Program-made: the position numbers and the translations under genes
Part shown: positions 9,572-17,348 of the stretch, in pieces
Numbering within the stretch: position 1 is the stretch's first letter
How the letters are laid out: every line of letters begins with the position of its first letter
NCBI RefSeq assembly: GCF_000470775.1
Contig: NC_022438.1
Location: forward strand, 2,046,001-2,110,000
Origin: Leifsonia xyli subsp. cynodontis DSM 46306
GTDB taxonomy: Bacteria > Actinomycetota > Actinomycetes > Actinomycetales > Microbacteriaceae
Reading direction: 5' to 3'
DNA: 64,000 bases
The notes under the pieces: model-generated
What the model was told of the DNA's origin: nothing
The model's database searches: none
What the model saw: only the letters and a program-made list of their open reading frames with translations

Positions 9572-9736
9572 AGCTCTACCGTACAAGGGCGCGGTGGGTG
9601 TTGGCATCCGCAGAGGACGCCGAACGGCACACGGCGCCGGACGAGGCAGCGGGCGGATGCCGGGCCGCCACGACCGGAGCGGCTGGGCCCTGGCCGGCAC
9701 GGGCACGGTCATCGCGTCCGCAGCCGGCCTGTCCGG

Positions 9737-10126
9737 CTAAGCGCCTGTCTCAGCGGCCGGCGGGTTCGGCGCACTCGTCGCGGCCGGGCCGCTGTCCTTC
9801 GCGCTGCGGCCGGCGTTCGCGGACGCGGCCTCCTCGACCAGGCCGTGCCGTCGCAGCGTCGCCAGGAAGTCGGCGACATCGCCGCGAATGAGATCGGGCT
9901 CCACCCCGGCAGCGCTCGCCACAGCGAGGACGAGCTCTCCGGGCGTCCAGCTGGCCGTGTCGAGCACACGCCAAATGAGGGAAGCCGACCCGGCCAGCAC
10001 CATCGGAGGCTCCCTCAGCCGATCGAGCGCGAGGAGATAGTCGCCGGAGTCATCGGCGACGGCCGCGATGCGGCCGGCGCGCACGATCGCGGGCGGAGCG
10101 TCGACATCCGCGATCGCTGCCTCCAC
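9737..10126 (-). CDS. PqqD-like peptide chaperone/RRE-fold protein
   Basis: About 129 residues. The core from about residue 12 matches the PqqD (RiPP recognition element) family: IVRAGRIAAVADDSGDYLLALD..., LAGSASLIWRVLDTASWTPGELV, then DVADFLATLRRHGLVEE. Such proteins bind leader peptides or act beside nucleotidyltransferases and HPr-kinase-like proteins in RiPP or polysaccharide clusters. The start is a GTG at 10126 with GGAGGA seven bases upstream, inside the end of the upstream nucleotidyltransferase gene. The C-terminus is a disordered Ala/Pro tail. No precursor peptide or maturation enzyme was found nearby. Confidence 0.65.
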   Translation of the reverse strand: MEAAIADVDAPPAIVRAGRIAAVADDSGDYLLALDRLREPPMVLAGSASLIWRVLDTASWTPGELVLAVASAAGVEPDLIRGDVADFLATLRRHGLVEEAASANAGRSAKDSGPAATSAPNPPAAETGA

Positions 10127-11155
10127 AGCGGGTTCCTCCACAGCGGAAACGGGAGCAGCAGGGGCTTCGACGGCGCTCAGAGCGGGCTCGGGCTCCGCGA
10201 GGCGCGGCGTTCCTGCTCTCCGCGATCGCCTGTCGCACGCTCTCCGACCGCGCGACCCGGACGGCTTGCAGCATCTTCGGAATCGAGCGCATCGCACGCC
10301 CCGCTCGCCGCAGCCGCAGCCGCTCGGCGAAGGAGGCCGACTGCTCGGGATGATCGGCCATGACGTCCTCGCGGGGCGGGAAGAGGGCGTTCCGCAGCAC
10401 CGCCATGCGCTCACGGCGTGGTGCGGTCAGCAGCTCCAGCATCCAGTCGACCGCGTGGTGGGTGTCGCTGCGCCGCAGCCGCCAGACGAGCATCTCACCG
10501 CTCGGCCGATCGGGGGTGCGCACCGCGACACCGAGCTCGGCGCAGATCTCCGCGAGCACCTCGGCGGCGCCGATCCGCTCGACGGCCGCCCCGAGTTCCG
10601 CCCGTTCGTCGGCGTCCCCTCGCCGGAGGATCGCGACGAGCGGGTCGAGATGCGCAGCCCGGCGGGTGTCGTCGGCTTCCCGCTGCGCGTGCAGCAGCGC
10701 GATCGCGCTGTGGAGAACGCACGGTTCGGGACCGGCACGGCGCCGACCTCCAGCACGGCCTCTGTCCGCTCCGCCCACAGTGTCTCGAACACGAGCTGCG
10801 GGTCGGCGAAAGCACCCGGGAACCAGTCGTGGACATCGATGTCGCACGGCCAGCCCGAGCGCACCAGCGTCACCGAGTGCGTGATGAACAGCTGCCAGCT
10901 GCGCGACTCCGCGCGGCGCGCCCAGCCGAACTCACGCAGCGCCGCGACGAGGTCGTCGAACCGGGCCGGGTCGGCCCAGACATCCACATCCACCGACACG
11001 CGCGGCGCTCGCAGCCCCTGAGCCGCGAGCACCGGACCTTTGACGAACAGGATACGGATGCCGTTGCGCTCGGCCACCTCGCGCACGAGCGTATGGGCGA
11101 GGGGAACGGCCGCGCTCAGAGGCACAGCGAGGGGAGGGTCCGGGTCGGGAGTCAT
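10127..11155 (-). pseudogene. Nucleotidyltransferase family protein, frameshifted
   Basis: From an ATG at 11155 the frame encodes an uncharacterised nucleotidyltransferase (NTP_transf_5-like) with the acidic pair VSVDVDVWADPARFDDL and PCDIDVHDWF. Near 10720-10735 the sense moves to another frame, which continues VLHSAIALLHAQREADDTRR...HLDPLVAI...MLELLTAPRRERMAVLRNALFPPREDV to about AIAESRNA at 10215. A second shift then returns to the first frame, whose AP-rich sequence runs into the PqqD-like gene. The pairing of this family with PqqD is frequent in RiPP and capsule loci. Whether it ends separately or was fused to PqqD cannot be decided. Confidence 0.65.
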
Positions 11156-11190
11156 TGCACATGATGATATGTGACTGCCTTGAGCAGTGC

Positions 11191-12513
11191 CTATCCGCTT
11201 GCCGCCTCCACGACCGACCGCGCTGCGGCGAGGCCCGCGGAAAGGTCCGCCTTCAGATCCTCGATGTTCTCCAGCCCGACCGACAGACGCACCAGACCGG
11301 GAGTGACCCCCGCCGTCAGCTGCTGTTCGGGCGTGAGCTGCGAGTGCGTGGTCGACGCCGGGTGGATGACGAGGCTGCGGACGTCTCCGATGTTCGCGAG
11401 GTGACTGAACAGCTGGAGGCTGTCCACCAGCGCGGCGCCGGCGTCCACCCCGCCTTTGAGCTCGAAGGAGAGCACCGCTCCCACGCCCTCGGGGGCGTAC
11501 CTGTTGGCGGCGGCGTACCACGGGCTCGTGGGCAGACCGGAGTAGTTGACCGAGGCGACGTCCGGGTGGCTCTCCAGGAACTCGGCGATCTCCCGGGCGT
11601 TCTGCGTGTGGCGCTCGACGCGGAGAGAGAGCGTCTCGATGCCCTGGATGAGCTGCCAGGCGCTCGCCGGCGCGATCGCCGCGCCGAGATCGCGGAGCAG
11701 CTGGACGCGGGCCTTGACGATGTAGGCGAGACCGTCGCCGACCGCTGCGGTGTAGCTCGCGCCGTGGTACGACGGGTCCGGCTCGGTCAGGCCCGGGAAC
11801 GTCTCGACGTTTTCGGACCACGCGAACGCGCCGCCGTCCACGATGATTCCGCCGATCACGGCGCCGTGGCCACCGAGGAACTTGGTGGCGGAATGCACGA
11901 CGATATCGGCGCCGTACACGAACGGTCGGATGAGGTACGGGGTCGCGATGGTGTTGTCCACGATCAGCGGCACACCGGCCCCGTGCGCAGCCTGCGCCAC
12001 AAGCTCGATGTCCAGGATGTTGATCTTCGGGTTGCCGATGGTCTCCGCGAAGAACAGCTTGGTGTTCGGGCGGACCGCCCGGCGCCACTCCTCCGCGTCG
12101 TCCTGGTTCTCCACGAACGTGGTCTCGATGCCGAGCTTCGCGAGCGTGTACTTGAACAGGTTGTAGGTGCCGCCATAGATGGACGACGAGGAGACGATAT
12201 GGTCGCCGGCCTGCGCGATGTTCAGCACCGCGACGGTCTCGGCCGCCTGTCCGGAGGCGACCAGCAGCGCGCCGGTGCCGCCTTCGAGCGCGGCGACGCG
12301 CTCCTCGACGACGGCCTGGGTCGGGTTCTGGATGCGGGTGTAGATATTGCCGAACTCGGCGAGTGCGAACAGGTTCTTCGCGTGCTCCGCGTTGTCGAAC
12401 ACGTAGGAGGTGGTCTGGTAGATCGGCGTCGCACGCGCCTTGGTCACCGGGTCCGGCGCGGCTCCGCTGTGGATCTGCTTCGTCTCGAACTGCCAGTCGG
12501 CGGCTTCGGTCAT
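11191..12513 (-). CDS. metY: O-acetylhomoserine sulfhydrylase
   Basis: A 440-residue PLP enzyme of the Cys/Met metabolism family, making homocysteine from O-acetylhomoserine and sulfide. Conserved segments include TPIYQTTSYVF, YTRIQNPT, the PLP ring stack SSSSIYGGTYNLF, and the PLP lysine in VVHSATKFLGGHG. The ending SVGLENIEDLKADL is typical. The ATG at 12513 is chosen from homology. Its normal partner metX, which makes the substrate, survives only as a 3' fragment at 13066-13407, so the enzyme may lack its usual acetylated substrate here. Confidence 0.95.
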   Translation of the reverse strand: MTEAADWQFETKQIHSGAAPDPVTKARATPIYQTTSYVFDNAEHAKNLFALAEFGNIYTRIQNPTQAVVEERVAALEGGTGALLVASGQAAETVAVLNIAQAGDHIVSSSSIYGGTYNLFKYTLAKLGIETTFVENQDDAEEWRRAVRPNTKLFFAETIGNPKINILDIELVAQAAHGAGVPLIVDNTIATPYLIRPFVYGADIVVHSATKFLGGHGAVIGGIIVDGGAFAWSENVETFPGLTEPDPSYHGASYTAAVGDGLAYIVKARVQLLRDLGAAIAPASAWQLIQGIETLSLRVERHTQNAREIAEFLESHPDVASVNYSGLPTSPWYAAANRYAPEGVGAVLSFELKGGVDAGAALVDSLQLFSHLANIGDVRSLVIHPASTTHSQLTPEQQLTAGVTPGLVRLSVGLENIEDLKADLSAGLAAARSVVEAASG

Positions 12514-12538
12514 GGCGTCTCGCTTCTCGGTGGGCGTC

Positions 12539-12565
12539 GTGATGACAGCGTCGGGTGATGACAGC
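12539..12565 (-). repeat. Direct repeat GTGATGACAGC upstream of metY
   Basis: GTGATGACAGC occurs at 12539-12549 and 12555-12565, a 16-bp period, immediately before metY. It is in the right place for an operator controlling sulfur metabolism, but it does not match a known regulator site that I can name. Confidence 0.4.
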
Positions 12566-12623
12566 ACGCTAAGCTCACGGCGGCGCGCGGGCAACGCCGC
12601 CGAAACACACCGTAACCGGGACA

Positions 12624-13065
12624 ATGGGCCTTATAAGCAAACGTGTGGTCGTGACCGGGGCGAGTTCGGGGATCGGGGCGGCGACGGTCCGCCTGTTCCG
12701 GGAGCGGGGCTGGGAGGTGGTGGGCGTCGCACGGCGCTCCGACCGGCTGGCGGCGCTCGCGGCGGAGACCGGCGCCGAGACCTTCGCCGCCGATCTCACC
12801 CGGCAAGAGGACGTCGACGCCCTCCGCGACCGCCTCGCGGCGACCGGGGGCGTCCACGCTCTCGTCAACAACGCCGGCGGCGCGCGCGGGCTCGACTCGG
12901 TGGAGTCCTCCAGCGTCGAGGACTGGATCTGGATGTTCGACATCAATATGATCGGAACCAAGCGCGTGGTCTCCGCCCTGCTTCCGCTGCTCCGGGAAGG
13001 TGCGCGCGAGACCGGCCACGCCAGCATCCTGAACGTGACATCCATCGCCGGCCACACCGCCTATC
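12624..13065 (+). pseudogene. Short-chain dehydrogenase, 3' half deleted
   Basis: The N-terminal 147 or so residues of an NADP-dependent short-chain dehydrogenase are present: cofactor loop VVVTGASSGIGAATV, NNAGG after strand 4, and the catalytic-serine strand ILNVTSIAGHTAYR. The catalytic YxxxK should follow about a dozen residues after the serine but is missing. At about 13065 the sequence switches to the 3' end of metX in a different frame. The enzyme cannot be active. Confidence 0.85.
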
Positions 13066-13407
13066 GCCATCGAGTCGTACCTCGACTTCCACGGCAACAA
13101 GCTCACCCGCCGCTTCGACGCGAACAGCTACCTGACCCTCGTGCGGGCGATGAACTCGCACGACGTCGGCCGCGGGCGCGGCGGCCTCGCGGCGGCTCTC
13201 TCCCGGGTGACGGCGACAACGCTGGTCATCGGGATCGACAGCGACCGGCTCTTCCCGGTGGAGGGACAAGAGTTGATCGCCTCCCTCCTGCCAGCCACGC
13301 TTGACGGTAGAATCCCTCTGATCATCCGATCGGACTTCGGCCACGATGGATTCCTGATCGAGGACGATCTGATCGGCGGACAGCTGAGGCGGTTGTTCGC
13401 TTCCTGA
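13066..13407 (+). pseudogene. metX: Homoserine O-acetyltransferase, 3' fragment
   Basis: About 113 C-terminal residues of MetX start abruptly at AIESYLDFHGNKLTRRFD and continue AMNSHDVGRGRGG, the late-domain Asp in VIGIDSDRLFPV and the catalytic His in SDFGHDGFLIE. The nucleophile serine and the first two thirds of the gene are absent. The 5' side is joined directly to a truncated short-chain dehydrogenase, so a deletion removed the 3' end of one gene and the 5' end of the other. With metY next door, this predicts loss of the O-acetylhomoserine route to methionine unless another copy exists. Confidence 0.9.
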
Positions 13408-13422
13408 GCGGAACGGAGGGTC

Positions 13423-14583
13423 ATGTCGCGCATCCAGAAGGAGCGTGATCGTCTCCTCGCCTCGACCGCCCGCACCGTGGGGCTGACAGCCACGGTGACC
13501 GCGGCCCTCTGCCTGAGCGTTCCCGGAACCCTCCCGGTCCCCCTCTACCTCTTATCGCTCGCGCTGATCGCGTGCATGGCGTACGCCCAGGTCCGGCTCG
13601 CCTCGCTGTCCCACCTCACGGTGTGGCTCTCCGTCATCGTCGTCTCCGGGATCGCGCTCATCCTGCTGAACCTGCTGCCGATGCACCCGCTCGAGCCGTC
13701 CGTGGTCGCCGCGATCGCGGTGACCGCGGCAGCCGGCATCGCGTCCGTCTCGGTGCTCGGGGTGACGTCGAGACCCCGGATGCTGCTGCTCGTCGGCGCG
13801 GTCGCCCTGACGTTCGCGGCCACCGTCGCGACACTCGGGCTCACCCGCTCGCAGCTGGCCGAGTCGCTCGTCTTCGTCGGCGCCGGCTGGATCGCCCTCA
13901 CGGCGACCGGTGTCTGGCTCTCGCGAACCGTCCCCCGCACGCTCAAGCGGATCTCCACCATGAGCCGCGCCTACCGCGTCGAGCGGCAGGCCTCGGAGAC
14001 CGAGGCGCGCCGCCGCCAGGGCGCCCGGCTCCTGCACGACACGGTGCTCGCCACGCTCACGCTGCTGGCGCACTCCGGCGTGGGCGTGGGCGCGCTGCGG
14101 GAGCAGGCGGCCGAGGACGCGGCCCTGCTCCGCCAGCTGCGTCTCGGCTTCGCTCCCGACCCGAGCCGGTCCGGCGACTACCGCCTGAAACCGGTCGAGG
14201 AGTCCACCCTGGGCAACACATTGGAATCGGTCAAGCAGCGCTTCCGGCGGATGGGGCTCGAGGTCAACTGGCATGGCGCCGGCCAGGTGCTCCTGCCGAG
14301 CGACGTGCTGGACTCGTTCCTCCTCGCGCTGGGCGAGTGCCTCGAGAACGTCCGCCGGCACTCCGGCGTGAACGAGGCGCACGTCACGATCACGGATGAC
14401 GAGACGACCGTCCGCGCGATGGTGACGGACGCCGGCAAAGGCTTCGATGTCGCCTGCATCGAGGAGGGCCGGCTGGGCTTCGCCGAGTCGATCGTCGCGC
14501 GCCTCCACGATGTCGGAGGCAACGCACGCCTGTTCTCGTCGCCCGGCAGCGGGACGACGGTGGTTCTGGAGGTGCCGAAGTGA
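13423..14583 (+). CDS. Membrane sensor histidine kinase (NarL/DesK-type)
   Basis: A 386-residue sensor kinase starting at an ATG behind GGAGGG. Six or so hydrophobic helices fill about residues 18-165. The dimerisation helix has the phospho-acceptor candidate in RRQGARLLHDTVLATLTLL. The ATPase domain shows the N-box LGECLENVRRHSG and a G-box region DAGKGFD, with a C-terminal GSGTTVVLEVP. This is the layout of kinases paired with LuxR-type regulators, and one lies two genes downstream at 15829. Its stop overlaps the next start by four bases. Confidence 0.85.
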   Translation: MSRIQKERDRLLASTARTVGLTATVTAALCLSVPGTLPVPLYLLSLALIACMAYAQVRLASLSHLTVWLSVIVVSGIALILLNLLPMHPLEPSVVAAIAVTAAAGIASVSVLGVTSRPRMLLLVGAVALTFAATVATLGLTRSQLAESLVFVGAGWIALTATGVWLSRTVPRTLKRISTMSRAYRVERQASETEARRRQGARLLHDTVLATLTLLAHSGVGVGALREQAAEDAALLRQLRLGFAPDPSRSGDYRLKPVEESTLGNTLESVKQRFRRMGLEVNWHGAGQVLLPSDVLDSFLLALGECLENVRRHSGVNEAHVTITDDETTVRAMVTDAGKGFDVACIEEGRLGFAESIVARLHDVGGNARLFSSPGSGTTVVLEVPK

Positions 14584-15794
14584 GCAAGGCGGACGAGCGC
14601 ACCATCCCACGCCGCCCGGCCGGCCGCCGCGACCAGGAACGCGACGCCCTGGGGCGGGCCCGGCTGGATCTCGGCTTCAATGTGGCGGCGGTCGCCCTGA
14701 TCGCCTTCCTCCTCGTGGTGCTGGCCCTCTCCGCTCCCTCCTCCCCGCGGATCGGTCTCAGCCTCGGGGCGTGGGGGCTGCTGCTGGCGACGCTCCTCGT
14801 CGCGCTCCTCGTCCGCTTCCGGCTGCCGGAGGAGCTTCCCACCTGGATGTTCGCCGGAGCCCTCATCCTCTGGGCCGCGATCGTGGCCCTGGATGTGGCG
14901 GGAACCGCCACCAGCGCCGGCTGGGTCCCGCTGACCGCCGCCGCGGCCGTCGGACCCGCCCTGTTGCTGTGCGTCCCGGTTCGGCCCGCCGGGGAGATCG
15001 CGATCGCCGCGGTGGCGCTCGGCGTCGTTCTGACCGTCGTGCTCGTCCTGCGAGCGAGCGGGCAACCGCAGATCTTCGGTCCGAGCCTGGTCACGATCGC
15101 CGTCGCCGTCGCTCCGCCGCTGATCGGCGTGCAGATCGTCCGGTCGCTGAGCACACTCGTCCAGCTGGAACTGGACCTCGTGCAGGCGCAGAGCACCGTC
15201 TCCTCCCCCGGGTACGCGGTCGGGATGATGGCCTCCGAGGAGCTCGCCCGGCTCGACCTGGCCGCTGAGCGCCTCCTCGACGGCGTGGCGACCGGGCGGA
15301 CGTCGCTCCCGCTGGACGAGTCCGCTGCGGACGCCGCCGCCAGCATCGCCACCGCGCTGCGCATACGCCTCATCCAAGGCCGCAAGGAGACCTGGCTCTA
15401 CCACGCGGTCACGGAGTCGGCGCTGCTGGGTCCGGCGGTGACGCTCAACGACCCCGAGGGCCTCGCCGCCGGACTCACCCGCGATCAGCGCGACGGCCTC
15501 CTCACCGCGGTCTGGCTGCTCATCAGCGATCCGGTCCGTTCTGGAGCCGGACAGTCCAGAACGTTGACACTCGGCATCGAACGCCGGCCCGTCGCCGCAG
15601 CGATATCCGGAGCCGTCTCCACGGATGCCACAATGGCTATCGTTGTGACAGCCACCGGTGTGCCGCGAAACGGGGTGGATCCTGCCGCGTGGCAAGCTAT
15701 CCGTAGGGTGGGGCGCCATGTGGAGTCGTTCTCCGGCTCGACGCTCCGGATCGAGGTCACCACCGTGAGCGACGCGTCAGCCGAGCTGCCCTGA
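14580..15794 (+). CDS. Integral membrane protein in a two-component operon, unknown function
   Basis: A 404-residue protein starting at a GTG that overlaps the kinase stop. Residues about 30-195 hold five or six membrane helices; the rest is cytoplasmic and helix-rich (EELARLDLAAERLLDGVATG). It looks like a second kinase-like subunit lacking a recognisable H-box or ATP-binding motifs. A similar kinase/membrane protein/LuxR trio occurs in other Microbacteriaceae as far as I know, but the middle protein's role is unknown. It may be a co-sensor. Confidence 0.7.
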   Translation: MSKADERTIPRRPAGRRDQERDALGRARLDLGFNVAAVALIAFLLVVLALSAPSSPRIGLSLGAWGLLLATLLVALLVRFRLPEELPTWMFAGALILWAAIVALDVAGTATSAGWVPLTAAAAVGPALLLCVPVRPAGEIAIAAVALGVVLTVVLVLRASGQPQIFGPSLVTIAVAVAPPLIGVQIVRSLSTLVQLELDLVQAQSTVSSPGYAVGMMASEELARLDLAAERLLDGVATGRTSLPLDESAADAAASIATALRIRLIQGRKETWLYHAVTESALLGPAVTLNDPEGLAAGLTRDQRDGLLTAVWLLISDPVRSGAGQSRTLTLGIERRPVAAAISGAVSTDATMAIVVTATGVPRNGVDPAAWQAIRRVGRHVESFSGSTLRIEVTTVSDASAELP

Positions 15795-15828
15795 CCCAGC
15801 ACGGTCTCACAACGAAGAAAGGCTGCCC

Positions 15829-16482
15829 ATGAGCGAGGAACCCCCCATCAGAATCGCGATCGTCGATGATCATAAGATGTTGCTCGGGGCTCTCACCGAA
15901 TGGATACGCAATGCCGCGGACGACATCAGCATGGTGGCCGCCGTCGCCAGCTGGCCCGAGCTGCTGACCCATCCCGAGTTTCCGGTCGATGTCGTCCTGC
16001 TCGATCTGGACCTCAAGGACAACATCCCGGTCTCCCTCAAGCTCTCCACGCTCAAGACGACCGGTGTGCGCACCGTGCTCATGAGCACCTACTCGGAGCC
16101 CGCCGTCGTCCGCGAGGCCCTCGCCGCAGGCGCTCTCGGCTACCTCGTCAAGAGCGAGGACGCGGTCATGATCGTCGAAGCGATCCGCGCGGCGAGCAAG
16201 GGCGAGTCGTTCATCTCCGCCGAGCTCGATCTCGCTCTCAACGCCGGCGAGGTCGGCGGCGCCCCCAAGCTCAGCGCCCAGGAGCGCCGCGTCATGGCCC
16301 TCTACGGCGCCGGAGAGCCGGTGAAAGCCGTCGCTTTCCAGCTCGGCATCTCCGACGAGACCGCGAAGAGCTATCTGAAGCGCATCCGCGAGAAGTACCG
16401 CGTCGCCGGCTACGACGTCGGCACCAAGGTGGCGCTGCGGAAACGGGCGATCCAGGACGGGATTCTGCTGCAGAACGACTAG
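15829..16482 (+). CDS. Response regulator, LuxR/NarL family
   Basis: A 217-residue regulator. The receiver domain (1-120) has the acidic pair IVDDHKM, phospho-acceptor Asp at about 59 in VVLLDLDLKDN and the switch Lys in GYLVKSED. The C-terminal helix-turn-helix (about 150-217) reads LSAQERRVMALYGAGEPVKAVA...GISDETAKSYLKRIREKY. It is the output protein of the kinase and membrane protein encoded just upstream. An ATG with AAGAAAGG upstream is used. Confidence 0.92.
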   Translation: MSEEPPIRIAIVDDHKMLLGALTEWIRNAADDISMVAAVASWPELLTHPEFPVDVVLLDLDLKDNIPVSLKLSTLKTTGVRTVLMSTYSEPAVVREALAAGALGYLVKSEDAVMIVEAIRAASKGESFISAELDLALNAGEVGGAPKLSAQERRVMALYGAGEPVKAVAFQLGISDETAKSYLKRIREKYRVAGYDVGTKVALRKRAIQDGILLQND

Positions 16483-16538
16483 AGGCGGGGCCCTGCGCAA
16501 GGGCGGCGTGCGCGCAGCGCGGGAAACGGCCCAGCGTG

Positions 16539-17150
16539 CTACCCGGCGCAGAGCGATGCGGTTGCTGTTCGCACCGCACGGTCGCTCGTGGCCGAGTCGA
16601 GGCCGGCGCTGTGCAGTTCTGCCACGATGCGGGCGACAGCTGCGCCTTCGATGGGGCAGATCGTGGGACGGCCCAGGGCGCCGACGATCGCTGTCGTCGC
16701 TGCCGTGATAGTCTCGCGGGCCTGTTCGAGCGACGGATTCGCCGGCGGTGTTCCCTGGGACTCTCTCCAGAGCGCCTGAAAGCCTTCCTGAACGATCTTG
16801 CTCGCCTGAATCTGATCCGAAACCACTTTCTGAGCGCGGGCCACGTCAACGCCCTTCTCCGCTGAGGTCTTCGCCGCGGAGGCGATGACCTCGGCTTCGC
16901 GTTGCGGGTCCGAGATCGGCACACCCCGCGCGGCTTTGTACGCAGCGACCGCTTTGCTCGCGAGCAGACGGGCGGAGATCGCGGCCATCGGCTCCCGCAG
17001 CGGTCCTTCGCCCACGGTCGGCGACGCCGAAACGCTGACGCCCCCCGATGTCGACACGCACCCAGCGGTCGCCCCTGCACACACGATCACCGCAATGACC
17101 GCGCCAGCGAACCGCGATGCCACCCCGCTCCCTCTGCCGTAGCCTCGCAT
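16539..17150 (-). CDS. Exported chorismate mutase, AroQ gamma class (lipoprotein)
   Basis: A 203-residue protein with a signal peptide ending in a lipobox-like ATAGC (Cys about 31). The mature part matches secreted gamma-class AroQ chorismate mutases: LLASKAVAAYKAARGVPISD, DPQREAEVIASAA, then QIQASKIVQEGFQALWRESQ. The helical Lys/Arg/Glu residues that line the active site fit those motifs. It would convert chorismate to prephenate outside the cytoplasm or on the cell surface. A GGGGAGA lies before the ATG at 17150. In plant-associated organisms extracellular chorismate mutases have been linked to host salicylate metabolism; that role here is inference. Confidence 0.8.
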   Translation of the reverse strand: MRGYGRGSGVASRFAGAVIAVIVCAGATAGCVSTSGGVSVSASPTVGEGPLREPMAAISARLLASKAVAAYKAARGVPISDPQREAEVIASAAKTSAEKGVDVARAQKVVSDQIQASKIVQEGFQALWRESQGTPPANPSLEQARETITAATTAIVGALGRPTICPIEGAAVARIVAELHSAGLDSATSDRAVRTATASLCAG

Positions 17151-17319
17151 CGTTCTCCCCGTCACTTCGCCGTCGTTCCAGCCCGATCGCCGGTTTCGGG
17201 CCAACCTTAGACCCCAGCGCCGCCACGAGACCAGAGACGAGCGCCTGCCCGGACCATCGCAACAGCGCTCTCTGCGCCGAGCGGCGTCCGGTGCGAGGGG
17301 CGCAACCCCTAGCCACGGC

Positions 17320-17340
17320 ATCGAAACGATTCGATATACA
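17320..17340 (+). promoter_or_regulatory. Operator-like inverted repeat and -10 box before the MFS gene
   Basis: ATCGAAACGATTCGAT (17320-17335) is a perfect 6-bp inverted repeat with a 4-base centre. A -10-like TATACA (17335-17340) overlaps its end, and the ATG follows at 17349, so the transcript would be leaderless or nearly so. The site could bind a TetR- or MarR-type repressor. Confidence 0.45.
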
Positions 17341-17348
17341 CTGACCGG

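Noticed and set aside
9572..9712. Longer phosphoribosyltransferase starting at 9712
   Set aside because: The extra 47 residues are Arg/Pro-rich, lack a ribosome binding site and do not resemble the family.
12514..12623. SAM or other riboswitch before metY
   Set aside because: No conserved riboswitch core could be found in the 110 bases; only a direct repeat is visible.
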